From Leisingera thetidis (GTDB lineage Bacteria > Pseudomonadota > Alphaproteobacteria > Rhodobacterales > Rhodobacteraceae): a stretch of DNA of 64,000 nt. The position numbers and the translations under genes were made by a program. The notes beneath the pieces are model-generated. The model did not search any database and was not told the origin of the DNA. It saw only the letters and a list, made by a program, of their open reading frames with translations. Location: contig NZ_CP109787.1 in NCBI RefSeq assembly GCF_025857195.1, forward strand, positions 1 through 64,000, in the 5' to 3' direction. Position 1 is the first letter of the stretch; each line of letters opens with the position of its first letter. Positions 44,691 through 53,203 of the stretch are shown here, in pieces.

Positions 44691-46588
44691 GCGGCAGGCT
44701 CCGGTTTGATCAGCTCGGACAGCTGGTGCGTGGTGAAAGGTTTGCGCAAAACCGGGCCGCATTTCAATGCCTTGCGAAACAGCGGATCGCTGACCGGCAG
44801 CGAAGTCATCAGGATGCAGGGCAGGCCGGAACCGTCAAGGCGGGAGGCCAGGTCGATGCCGGTGGCGGTGCCTTCCAGCTTAATGTCCGATAGGACCAGG
44901 GCGATGTCCGGAAGGCCGGCGGTGAGCGCGCAGGCTTCATCCACACTGGCGGCTTCGATTACCGAGTAGCCGAGATCTATCAGCATGTCCCGGAAGGCGG
45001 CGCGCAGCTCCTCGCTGTCTTCTACCAGCAAGGCCATTCCGCCGCCTGCATCCGGAGCCAGCCGGTAAGGCAGGCGCAGGATGATCGCGGCACCGGAGAC
45101 GCCGTTGCCGATCCGAATGTCGCCGCCCGCCAGCTTTGCCATGTCATAGACCATTGGCAGGCCGAGGCCGGATCCCTCGCTGCCCTTGGTGGTGAAGAAG
45201 GGATTGAGCGCTTTGTCCAATGCCTCGGGTGAGAAGCCGGGCCCGGTGTCGCTAACTGTGATCTCTACCCAGGTCCGGCCCACCGCATGGGCACTGACGG
45301 TGATCTGCCCGGTGGTTCCGCAGGCATCGCGGGCGTTCAGGATCAGGTTCAGCAGCGCATCCTGCAGCTTGCCGCTGTCGAGCAGCAGCACCTCGTCGGG
45401 CATGTTGTCGAGGATGCTGAGCCCAATCCCCTGCGGCAGCAATGGCGACGCGAGAATCTTCAGCTCGCCCAGCAGCGTGTGCATGTCGGTGGCCTGCGGA
45501 CGCAGGCTGCGCTGGCCGGTCATCTCGGCTATCCGGTTCAAGAGCCGCCCGCCGCGTCTTGCGGCGGACAATGTGCCCTTGATCAGTTCAGCGGCTCCGT
45601 CACTCAGCTCCATCTTCTCCAGCTTGCCCTGCATGCCGAGAATGATTGTCAGGAGGTTTGAAAAGTCATGCGCAAGGCCGGACGTCATCTGTGCTGCCAT
45701 CTCGCGCCGGCGCGCCTGCTGCAGGGCGACGCGGGCCTGGGTTTCCTCGGTTACATCCATCGACAGGATATAGACGCCGCCGTGCTGGTCCGGGGTGAAG
45801 GCCACCCGGATACGGCGGCTGCCGTGACTTTCGGTGAACTCAAAGACCGGGCTGCCGCCTTTGTAGGCCGCCAGCAGATGCGGTTCGATCCGCTCGAAGG
45901 CGTCCTCGCCCAATGCGTCGGAGATATGCATCCCCAGAATGTCAGATGGGCGGCTGGGAAACACCGAGCTGAGGCGGCGGTTTGTATAGGTGTAATAGCC
46001 GTCCGCATCGACGTGGGCGATATGAGCCGGCATCATTTCGGTGGTGAGGCGGGTGCGGCCTTCGATTTCGGTCAACTGGCGCTTGGCCTCCTCCAGCGCG
46101 GTATTGCTGGCCGCCAGCTGCCGGTTGGCGGCGGAAAGCTCCTCGGTGTAGGCAATCAGTTTCTCTGACATTTCCTCAGACCGGGAGCGCAGGAGCTGCT
46201 CCGCCTGTTTGGTGCGGGTGATATCGGTGTAGACTGTGACCCAACCGCCCTGCGGCAGCGGCGAGCCCTCGATCGAAATCATTTGCCCGTTGGGACGTTC
46301 GCGCTCCAAGTAATGCGGCACGAAATCCAGGGCCTGTTCGACACGGGTCCGCACAATTTCTTCGATATCCGTTTCCGGGGCATATTCGCCGCTTTCGGCC
46401 AGAAAGCGGATGGTGTCGGAAAAGGCGGCGCCAGGCTGGGCCAGGTGGTCCGGCAGATTGAACATTTCCTGGAAGCGGCGGTTGCACACGGCCAGCCGCA
46501 GGTCGTTGTCATAAATCGACAGCGCCTGGGCGATCAGATTCAGCCCGGCGGTCGTCATGGCGGCGTGCTGCTTGCTTGTGCGGTTCAT
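44687..46588 (-). CDS. Cytoplasmic hybrid sensor histidine kinase (PAS-PAS-HK-REC)
   Basis: This 633-residue kinase has no membrane helix. Domain order: PAS (about 20-125), coiled coil (127-178), PAS (182-280), dimerisation domain with phosphoacceptor H307 in LAHDFSN, and ATPase with N-box LNLILNARDA (413-422), DTGPGF (447-452) and GSGLGL (472-477). A C-terminal receiver (518-628) has D568 in LSDIK. It probably senses an internal small molecule or redox state. GGGGAGC precedes ATG 46588. It is the first gene of a two-gene operon with the response regulator and is divergent from the acyl-CoA synthetase gene. Confidence 0.92.
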   Translation of the reverse strand: MNRTSKQHAAMTTAGLNLIAQALSIYDNDLRLAVCNRRFQEMFNLPDHLAQPGAAFSDTIRFLAESGEYAPETDIEEIVRTRVEQALDFVPHYLERERPNGQMISIEGSPLPQGGWVTVYTDITRTKQAEQLLRSRSEEMSEKLIAYTEELSAANRQLAASNTALEEAKRQLTEIEGRTRLTTEMMPAHIAHVDADGYYTYTNRRLSSVFPSRPSDILGMHISDALGEDAFERIEPHLLAAYKGGSPVFEFTESHGSRRIRVAFTPDQHGGVYILSMDVTEETQARVALQQARRREMAAQMTSGLAHDFSNLLTIILGMQGKLEKMELSDGAAELIKGTLSAARRGGRLLNRIAEMTGQRSLRPQATDMHTLLGELKILASPLLPQGIGLSILDNMPDEVLLLDSGKLQDALLNLILNARDACGTTGQITVSAHAVGRTWVEITVSDTGPGFSPEALDKALNPFFTTKGSEGSGLGLPMVYDMAKLAGGDIRIGNGVSGAAIILRLPYRLAPDAGGGMALLVEDSEELRAAFRDMLIDLGYSVIEAASVDEACALTAGLPDIALVLSDIKLEGTATGIDLASRLDGSGLPCILMTSLPVSDPLFRKALKCGPVLRKPFTTHQLSELIKPEPAA

Positions 46589-47026
46589 GGTGCTCCCCGG
46601 ACCATGGCTAGCATTGCGGCGGTTGCGGAGCAAATTGCCATTCGGCCGCGGACGGTAAACGTGCCGTGGCGTCAAGGCCGCGGTCGCCTTCTGATTGCCG
46701 GGCATGGTGTGCTGATGATGGCACATCTGATTCCGTTCTTAAAAAAGACCAGCCTCTGCATCTGATTCGAAATCCGCCGGTTCGTGCGCATTTCGCGCGC
46801 TTTGCAAGGGCGGTTGCAGGAGTGTTGCAGTATTTCCAATTTTTGGTGCTACGGCAATTGTTCGTAACAGCCCGGAAAACAAGGGGGCCTATGCTGTTAC
46901 AATTTGTAAGATTTGGGAAAACATCAGGAAAAAGTTGACGGGTTAACATCCGGTCGTCCCTAATCGGGGCCAGAGCCGCGGACAGCGGCCGGTCCGGCAG
47001 CAACGCCGGAAAGGGAGGAAAGAAAG
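46589..47026. promoter_or_regulatory. Divergent intergenic region with inverted-repeat operators
   Basis: This 438-base gap separates the hybrid kinase from the acyl-CoA synthetase gene. It has AT-rich segments and no credible gene. Two palindromic elements stand out: GTAACAGC (46864-46871) with GCTGTTAC (46893-46900), 29 bases start to start, and the overlapping TTACAA-T-TTGTAA (46897-46909). A TTGACG lies at 46935. These are candidate sites for the response regulator or another regulator of the cluster. Confidence 0.5.
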
Positions 47027-49000
47027 TTGGCTCAGATGCAGATGGGCGCCGAAGGGATGCAATCCCTGCCGGCGCTGCTTCAACGCAATGCGGTGCAATT
47101 CGCAAACGCGCCGGCCTACCGGGAAAAGGAATTCGGCATCTGGCAATGCTGGACCTGGTCCGAGGCTGCGAAAGAAATCGAGGCGCTGGCGCTGGGGCTT
47201 GTCAACCTCGGCGTGAACGAGGGCGATTTCGTCGCCATTATCGGCCGCAACCGGCCTTATCTATATTGGTCGATGGTTGCGGCGCAGGCGGTGGGTGCCG
47301 TGCCGGTGCCGCTCTACCAGGACGCGGTGGCAGAGGAGATGGCCTATGTGCTGGGCCATTGCGGTGCGCGCTTTGTGATCGTGGGCGATCAGGAGCAGGC
47401 CGACAAGGTGATCGAGGTCCAGGATCAGCTCCACCAGTTCGAGCACATGATCTATCTCGACCCGCGCGGCATGCGGAAATACGACCATGCGCAGCTGCAC
47501 CAGTTCAGCCATATTCAGGACCAGGGCCGCGCCGCCCGTGACGAACTGGCCGGCGAACTGCAGGCGCGCCAGGACAAGTTGACCTACGACAGCACCTGCG
47601 TGATGCTTTATACCTCCGGCACCACTGGCAAGCCCAAGGGCGTGGTGTTGTCAAACCGCAACGTTATCGAAAGCGCCAAGAACTCCGCCGAGTTCGACGG
47701 TCTGACCAAGGGCGAAAATATCCTGTCCTACCTGCCGATGGCCTGGGTGGGAGATTTCATCTTTTCAGTGGGCCAGGCCTATTGGTGCGGCTTCTGCGTG
47801 AACTGCCCGGAAAGCGCCGACACCATGATGACCGATCTGCGCGAAATCGGTCCGACCTATTTCTTTGCGCCGCCGCGCGTGTTCGAAGGCCAGCTGACCA
47901 ATGTGATGATCCGGATGGAGGACGCGGGCGCCCTGAAGCGCAACATGTTCCATCACTTCCTGGCCCACGCCAAGAAAGTCGGCGGTCACATTCTGGACGG
48001 CAAGCCGGTCGGGCTGATGGACCGCCTGAAGTACGCGCTGGGGAATGTTCTGGTCTACGGGCCGCTCAAGGACACCCTAGGCTATGGCCGTATCCGCGTC
48101 GGCTACACCGCGGGGGAAGCGATCGGGCCGGAGATCTTCGATTTCTACCGCTCGCTTGGGATCAATCTGAAACAACTTTACGGCCAGACCGAGGCCACCG
48201 TGTTCATCACGGTGCAGCCTGATGGAGAAGTGCGGGCCGATACCGTGGGCGTTCCGGCACCGGAGGTGGAAATCAAGATCGGCGATAATGGCGAGATCTA
48301 CTACCGCTCACCCGGCACCTTTGTGGAGTACTACAAGAACCCGGAATCCACCGCTTCGACCAAGGACCCCGAGGGCTGGGTGGCCACCGGCGATGCCGGC
48401 TTCTTCGAGGACAGCTCCGGCCATCTGCGGATCATCGACCGCGCCAAGGACGTGGGCAAGATGGCTGATGGCAGCATGTTTGCGCCCAAATATGTGGAAA
48501 ACAAGCTGAAATTCTACCCGGATATCCTGGAGGCAGTCGTGTTCGGCAATGGCCGCGACCGCTGTGCCGCCTTCATCAACATCGATCTGACGGCGGTGGG
48601 CAACTGGGCTGAGCGCAACAATATCGCCTATGCCTCCTACCAGGAACTGGCGGGCCATCCGAAGGTTCTGGAAACCATCCGTTCGCATGTGACGGAAGTG
48701 AATAAATCGGTAGCAGAGGATCCGATGCTGTCCGGGTGCCAGATCCACCGCTTTGTGGTCCTGCACAAGGAACTGGATGCCGATGACGGTGAAATGACCC
48801 GTACCCGCAAGGTGCGCCGCCGCATCGTGGAAGAGAAATTTGCCGATATCATCGCCGCACTCTACGACGGTTCGGAAAAGGTCTCGACGGTCACGGAGGT
48901 GACCTATGAAGATGGCCGCAAGGGCTCGATCAAAGCGACGCTGACCATTGTCGATGCGGATGTGAAACCGGCAGCGGTTCACAAGGTGGCCGCAGAATGA
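47027..49000 (+). CDS. AMP-forming acyl-CoA synthetase (long-chain fatty-acid-type)
   Basis: This is a 657-residue adenylate-forming enzyme. The P-loop-like motif is YTSGTTGKPKGV near 196-207, with 'GYTAGEAIGPEIFDFY' near 359, YGQTEATVF near 386 and the A8 motif VATGDAGFFED near 455. It should activate a carboxylic acid to its CoA thioester with ATP. The length is near that of bacterial long-chain FACL enzymes, but the acyl chain cannot be read from sequence. Initiation at TTG 47027 is supported by GGGAGG 8 bases upstream. It is the first gene of the Liv-type transporter cluster. Confidence 0.9.
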   Translation: MAQMQMGAEGMQSLPALLQRNAVQFANAPAYREKEFGIWQCWTWSEAAKEIEALALGLVNLGVNEGDFVAIIGRNRPYLYWSMVAAQAVGAVPVPLYQDAVAEEMAYVLGHCGARFVIVGDQEQADKVIEVQDQLHQFEHMIYLDPRGMRKYDHAQLHQFSHIQDQGRAARDELAGELQARQDKLTYDSTCVMLYTSGTTGKPKGVVLSNRNVIESAKNSAEFDGLTKGENILSYLPMAWVGDFIFSVGQAYWCGFCVNCPESADTMMTDLREIGPTYFFAPPRVFEGQLTNVMIRMEDAGALKRNMFHHFLAHAKKVGGHILDGKPVGLMDRLKYALGNVLVYGPLKDTLGYGRIRVGYTAGEAIGPEIFDFYRSLGINLKQLYGQTEATVFITVQPDGEVRADTVGVPAPEVEIKIGDNGEIYYRSPGTFVEYYKNPESTASTKDPEGWVATGDAGFFEDSSGHLRIIDRAKDVGKMADGSMFAPKYVENKLKFYPDILEAVVFGNGRDRCAAFINIDLTAVGNWAERNNIAYASYQELAGHPKVLETIRSHVTEVNKSVAEDPMLSGCQIHRFVVLHKELDADDGEMTRTRKVRRRIVEEKFADIIAALYDGSEKVSTVTEVTYEDGRKGSIKATLTIVDADVKPAAVHKVAAE

Positions 49001-49053
49001 GGCCTGTATCTCCGGACACACTTCCGCCCCGTGCCGGGCAGGCCGGGCGATCC

Positions 49054-49239
49054 TCAGATCAGGTCGGGGTTCAGGCCGGGATTGTAGGCCGTGTTGACCA
49101 CCTGCTGGATCTTGAAGGGGGAGCTGAACCCATGGGTTTGCTCGATAATGGAGGCCAGGCTTTCGGATTGGCTAAGGCCCATCTGCTTGCATTCGATTGC
49201 CATCTTCAGAAGGCAGGAATGCTCAAGTTCGCCGAACAT
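49054..49239 (-). CDS. Small hypothetical protein, antisense within the ABC cluster
   Basis: This 61-residue protein starts MFGELEHSCLLKMA and has two Cys, a Ser/Gln-rich middle and ends GLNPDLI. I recognise no family. Support for its reality is AAGGAG at a 9-base spacing before ATG 49239 and a normal composition. It lies on the minus strand in the gap between the acyl-CoA synthetase and the first ATPase gene, opposing both. Longer starts up to 49338 are possible. It could be a small regulator, or a convergent transcript that dampens the cluster. Confidence 0.5.
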   Translation of the reverse strand: MFGELEHSCLLKMAIECKQMGLSQSESLASIIEQTHGFSSPFKIQQVVNTAYNPGLNPDLI

Positions 49240-49327
49240 AACTTCGATCTCCTTGCTGCTCGTTTTGAACAAGTATCGCATGGAAATCTTAAAATTTCTA
49301 TGTGGCAAAAAAATGGAGGCCGTTGTT

Positions 49328-50146
49328 ATGCTTGACAATTCCTTAAGCTACGTCACCGAGGACGGCCGCACCATCGGCGGTGTGGTGATGGAGATGAAGA
49401 ATATCACCCTGCGGTTCGGCGGCGTGGTGGCGATCAAGGACATCTCCTTCGATATCCGCGAGGGCGAGATCCGCGCGATCATCGGTCCCAACGGGGCCGG
49501 CAAATCCTCGATGCTGAACGTGATTTCGGGCTTCTATGTGCCGCAGGAGGGCGAGGTGCTGTTCCACGGCAAGAAGCGCCCGCAGATGAAACCCTATGAG
49601 GTGGCGCGCCAGGGCATCGCCCGCACCTTCCAGAATATTGCGTTGTTCGAGGGCATGAGCGTTCTGGACAACGTCATGACCGGGCGGCTCAACTACATGA
49701 AAACAGGCCTGTTTGCGCAGGCGCTGTGGAAGGGCAAGGCAGAGCGGGAAGAGACCGAGAACCGCGAGGTTGTGGAGCGGATCATCGATTTTCTGGAGAT
49801 CCAGCACATCCGCAAGACTCCGGTTTCGCGGCTGCCCTATGGCCTGAAGAAGCGGGTCGAGCTGGCGCGCGCGCTGGCGGCGGAGCCGAAGCTGTTGCTG
49901 CTGGATGAGCCGATGGCCGGCATGAACGTCGAAGAGAAGGAGGACATGTCCCGCTTCATCCTGGATGTGAACGACGAATTCGGCACCACCATTGCCTTGA
50001 TCGAGCACGATATGGGCGTGGTGATGGATCTCAGCGACCGTGTGGTGGTGATGGACTACGGCAAGAAGATCGGGGACGGCACACCGTCTGAAGTGCGCAG
50101 TAACCAGGATGTGATCGACGCCTATCTGGGGGTTTCCCATGACTGA
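49328..50146 (+). CDS. Liv-type ABC transporter ATP-binding protein (LivG-like)
   Basis: This 272-residue ATPase has Walker A GPNGAGKS near 57, the signature region in SRLPYGLKKRVELARALA near 176, and Walker B LLLDEPMAGMN near 202-212. Initiation at ATG 49328 is backed by GGAGG 8 bases upstream. The upstream open frame to 49091 is opposite the small antisense gene and probably untranslated. It belongs to the branched-chain-amino-acid transporter (HAAT) family. The other subunits follow. Confidence 0.93.
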   Translation: MLDNSLSYVTEDGRTIGGVVMEMKNITLRFGGVVAIKDISFDIREGEIRAIIGPNGAGKSSMLNVISGFYVPQEGEVLFHGKKRPQMKPYEVARQGIARTFQNIALFEGMSVLDNVMTGRLNYMKTGLFAQALWKGKAEREETENREVVERIIDFLEIQHIRKTPVSRLPYGLKKRVELARALAAEPKLLLLDEPMAGMNVEEKEDMSRFILDVNDEFGTTIALIEHDMGVVMDLSDRVVVMDYGKKIGDGTPSEVRSNQDVIDAYLGVSHD

Positions 50147-50190
50147 GTTGCAACGCAGCAACACCCGGCCCCGGCGGGATGACTACCGTA

Positions 50191-50212
50191 CACCCCCTGT
50201 GCACCCCCTGTG
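50191..50212 (+). repeat. 11-bp direct repeat, two copies
   Basis: CACCCCCTGTG occurs twice in tandem, followed by CACC, in the spacer between the first ATPase gene and the permease gene. It is a possible slippage site. No function is evident. Confidence 0.5.
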
Positions 50213-50248
50213 CACCGCCACCGCGCAGAATTCCGAGGAGAGTCTCTA

Positions 50249-51235
50249 ATGCCTGAACAACTCGTCTTTGCGATGGAAGTGACGCTGAACGGCCTGATGG
50301 CGGGCGTGCTTTATGCGCTGGTGGCGCTGGGGTTTGTCCTGATCTACAAGGCCTCCGGCATTTTCAACTATGCGCAAGGGGTCATGGCGCTGTTTGCGGC
50401 GATGACGCTGGTCGGGATCATGCAGGGGCAGGTGCCGTTCTCGCATGTCATCAATGCGGTCTTCGGCGGCCATATCACCCATTTCGGCTGGAACGTGCCC
50501 GGGGTGCTCGCGATTGCCCTGACGGTGGCGGTGATGGTGCTGCTGGCCTGGCTGGTGCAGGTGCTGGTGATGAAGCACCTGGTGGGCCAGGAGCCGATCA
50601 TCCTGTTCATGGCCACCATCGGTCTGGCGTATTTTCTGGAAGGCGTCGCCGACCTGATGTGGGGCTCCGAGATCAAGACGCTGGACGTGGGTCTGCCGCA
50701 GGGGATCAACCTGTGGATCGACGAAGCCACCTTCAACATCTTCGGCTACGGCTTCTTCATCGACAACCTGGATATCGTGGCGACAGTGATTGCGGCGCTG
50801 CTGGTGGCGGGCCTGGTCTGCTTTGCCCAGTACACCAAGCAGGGCCGGGCGATGCGCGCAGTTGCGGATGACCACCAGGCGGCGCTGTCGGTCGGCATCT
50901 CGCTGAACTTCATCTGGGTTCTGGTCTGGTCGGTTGCAGGCTTCGTGGCGCTGGTTGCGGGCATCGTCTGGGGCACCAAGTCCGGCGTGCAGTTCTCGCT
51001 GTCGCTGATCGCGCTGAAAGCCCTGCCGGTGCTGATGCTGGGCGGCTTCACCTCGATCCCCGGCGCCATCGTGGGCGGCCTGATCATTGGTGTGGGCGAG
51101 AAACTGTTCGAATTCGCCATCGGCCCGATGGTCGGCGGCGCCACCGAGAACTGGTTTGCCTATGTGCTGGCGCTGCTGTTCCTGGTGTTCCGCCCGCAGG
51201 GCCTGTTCGGGGAGAAGATCATTGAACGGGTCTGA
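50249..51235 (+). CDS. Liv-type ABC transporter permease (LivH-like)
   Basis: This 328-residue permease has about eight hydrophobic segments and the HAAT pattern NGLMAGVLYALVALGFVLIYK near 12-32. A later 'ALPVLMLGGFTSIPGAIVGGLIIG' -type region is near 260-283. It forms the membrane channel together with the LivM-like protein. GAGGAG precedes ATG 50249. It follows the LivG-like gene by 102 bases, with the 11-bp tandem repeat in between. Confidence 0.92.
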   Translation: MPEQLVFAMEVTLNGLMAGVLYALVALGFVLIYKASGIFNYAQGVMALFAAMTLVGIMQGQVPFSHVINAVFGGHITHFGWNVPGVLAIALTVAVMVLLAWLVQVLVMKHLVGQEPIILFMATIGLAYFLEGVADLMWGSEIKTLDVGLPQGINLWIDEATFNIFGYGFFIDNLDIVATVIAALLVAGLVCFAQYTKQGRAMRAVADDHQAALSVGISLNFIWVLVWSVAGFVALVAGIVWGTKSGVQFSLSLIALKALPVLMLGGFTSIPGAIVGGLIIGVGEKLFEFAIGPMVGGATENWFAYVLALLFLVFRPQGLFGEKIIERV

Positions 51236-51262
51236 GGCTCATATGATCTGCTCCCCTGGTGC

Positions 51263-51595
51263 TCAGCCCTCCAGTCGGCGGAAGGCGGCGATGACGATGG
51301 CGGCGAACACCGTGGCGATCAATGTGAAGGCGAGGGTCAAGTCGCCGATGAGCTGCGCCGCCAGCACCGTCAGCAGTCCTGCCCCGCAAATACCCATCAG
51401 CATCAGTCCCCAGGGTCCGGGTGCGGCGCTGGAAGCCCGCCGCCGCGGCGCTGCCGGCTGGAACGGCGGCAGCACTGTTGCGTCTTCCACCGTTTCCAGA
51501 AGCTTGGCTTTGGCCACTGCAAATTCGGCGGCTGAGATGTCACCCTTCTTCCGCGCGGCCTCCAGCCGCCGGATTTCCTCGAAAATCGCGGTCAT
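51263..51595 (-). CDS. Small membrane protein with SHOCT-like N-terminus
   Basis: This 110-residue protein has an N-terminal helical hairpin with RRLEAARKKGDISAAEFAVAKAKLL (about 8-32), reminiscent of SHOCT domains. A Pro/Ala linker and two hydrophobic helices (about 62-80 and 86-104) follow. It is encoded on the minus strand inside the Liv cluster, opposing the permease genes. The function is unknown. A weak GGGAAC precedes ATG 51595. Confidence 0.6.
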   Translation of the reverse strand: MTAIFEEIRRLEAARKKGDISAAEFAVAKAKLLETVEDATVLPPFQPAAPRRRASSAAPGPWGLMLMGICGAGLLTVLAAQLIGDLTLAFTLIATVFAAIVIAAFRRLEG

Positions 51596-51697
51596 TGTTC
51601 CCACTCACTTTACCCAAGCAAAGGGTGGCACAAAGAAATGGGCAAAATGTGGCCAGACACGGATTTCTGACAAACTGGTTAACGCTGGGAGCGCGGC

Positions 51698-51961
51698 ATG
51701 ACCAAGGCGATTGCCATCATCAACGTGATTGCCTGGGCCGGGTTCTGGTCGTTCGGATACTTGGCGTTGACGGCGGAAGGGTTCACGGAAACCCAGATCG
51801 TGACCGCTGCCCTGCTGGCCGCCTTCGGCCTGATCACCGGGATCATCGCGTATCTGCGGCTGGTGCGCGGCAGCGAGCGCAGCGGCTATGCCAGGCCGTC
51901 CAAGCGGAGGACCCGCGAGCAGCGCGATGCGGCGCAGGCCCTATGGGGGCAGGTCGAATGA
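51698..51961 (+). CDS. Small two-helix membrane protein
   Basis: This 87-residue protein has hydrophobic helices at about 3-24 and 34-54, then a basic tail. No family is recognised. It is co-oriented with, and embedded in, the Liv cluster just before the LivM-like gene. GGGAG precedes ATG 51698. It might be a minor transporter subunit or a regulator of it, by position only. Its stop overlaps a 24-codon frame. Confidence 0.65.
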   Translation: MTKAIAIINVIAWAGFWSFGYLALTAEGFTETQIVTAALLAAFGLITGIIAYLRLVRGSERSGYARPSKRRTREQRDAAQALWGQVE

Positions 51962-52032
51962 ATGCCGCCTCTGAAACAATCAAAACAGACGCCCGGACCG
52001 GGGCCCGTTTGCAAGAGAAAGGGAGCATCTGA
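51958..52032 (+). CDS. Possible 24-codon ORF overlapping the preceding stop
   Basis: ATG 51958 overlaps the previous stop codon (ATGA) and opens a 24-codon frame (MNAASETIKTDARTGARLQE...) that ends three bases before the LivM-like start. The geometry suits translational coupling between the small membrane protein and LivM. Coding status is uncertain. Confidence 0.3.
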   Translation: MNAASETIKTDARTGARLQEKGSI

Positions 52033-52035
52033 GAC

Positions 52036-53112
52036 ATGTTCTACCGTGAAGCCGGGGATTTCAAAGTCTCCTATGCCGATGACAGCCAGACCTTCCCGAT
52101 CAAATTCGACCGCTACCGGTACTATGTGGTGCTGGCCGTGGCCTTTGGCATCATCCCGTTCCTGATCAACGATTACTGGGCCAATGCGATCCTGCTGCCG
52201 TTCCTGATCTATTCGATTGCCGCGATCGGGCTGAACATTCTGGTCGGCTACTGCGGGCAGGTGAGCCTGGGAACCGGCGGGTTCATGGCTGTTGGCGCCT
52301 ATGCCTGCTACAAGCTGATGACCGCCTTTCCCGAAGTCAGCATGTTCATCCATGTGGTCCTGGCGGGCGGCATCACCGCTGGCGTCTGTGTGCTGTTCGG
52401 CCTGCCCAGCTTGCGCATCAAGGGGTTCTACCTGGCGGTGGCGACGCTGGCGGCGCAGTTCTTTCTGGTGTGGCTGTTCAACCGGGTGCCATGGTTCTAC
52501 AACTACTCCGCCTCGGGGCAGATCAACGCGCCGGAGCGGGATACTTTCGGCATCCTGATCACCGGCCCCAATGCGCCGGCCTGGGCCACTTATCTGTTCT
52601 GCCTGATCTTCCTGACTGTTTGCGCGCTGGTCGCCCGCAACCTGACCCGCGGCACCGTGGGCCGCAGCTGGATGGCGATCCGCGACATGGATATCGCCGC
52701 CGAGATCATCGGGGTGAACCCGCTGAAGGCCAAATTGACCGCCTTTGCCGTCTCCGGCTTCTTCATCGGCATCTCCGGCGCGCTGTTCTTTGCGGTCTAC
52801 CTGGGCGCAGTCGAGGTCGGCGAGGCCTTTGGCATCAGTAAGTCCTTCCTGGTGCTGTTCATGGTGATTATCGGCGGGCTGGGTTCGATCTTCGGCTCCT
52901 TTGCCGGCGCCGCCTTCCTGGTGCTGCTGCCGGTGATCCTGAAAGTTGTGGGCGTGGATTTGCTGAACTGGCCCACTGACATCGTGGCGCATTTCCAGCT
53001 GGTGATCGTCGGCGCGCTGATCATCGTCTTCCTGATCGCGGAGCCGCACGGCATGGCGCAGCTGTGGCGCGTCGCCAAGGAGAAACTGAGACTGTGGCCG
53101 TTCCCGCACTGA
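52036..53112 (+). CDS. Liv-type ABC transporter permease (LivM-like)
   Basis: This is a 358-residue permease with about ten hydrophobic segments. It includes GYCGQVSLGTGGFMAVGAYACY near 71-92, the HAAT 'GQVSLG' motif, and 'IIGGLGSIFGSFAGAAFL' near 280. It pairs with the LivH-like protein. The N-terminal 35 residues (MFYREAGDFKVSYADDSQTF...) are a soluble extension before the first helix. It is 91 bases upstream of the binding-protein gene. Confidence 0.92.
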   Translation: MFYREAGDFKVSYADDSQTFPIKFDRYRYYVVLAVAFGIIPFLINDYWANAILLPFLIYSIAAIGLNILVGYCGQVSLGTGGFMAVGAYACYKLMTAFPEVSMFIHVVLAGGITAGVCVLFGLPSLRIKGFYLAVATLAAQFFLVWLFNRVPWFYNYSASGQINAPERDTFGILITGPNAPAWATYLFCLIFLTVCALVARNLTRGTVGRSWMAIRDMDIAAEIIGVNPLKAKLTAFAVSGFFIGISGALFFAVYLGAVEVGEAFGISKSFLVLFMVIIGGLGSIFGSFAGAAFLVLLPVILKVVGVDLLNWPTDIVAHFQLVIVGALIIVFLIAEPHGMAQLWRVAKEKLRLWPFPH

Positions 53113-53203
53113 TGCGGGCGGCCTGAGAGCTGGCGGGGAGAAAAGCAAGACCACCCCCGTTTTTGGAAACCATCGGATAAGACCAAAGGGAGGATTTAAG
53201 CCG

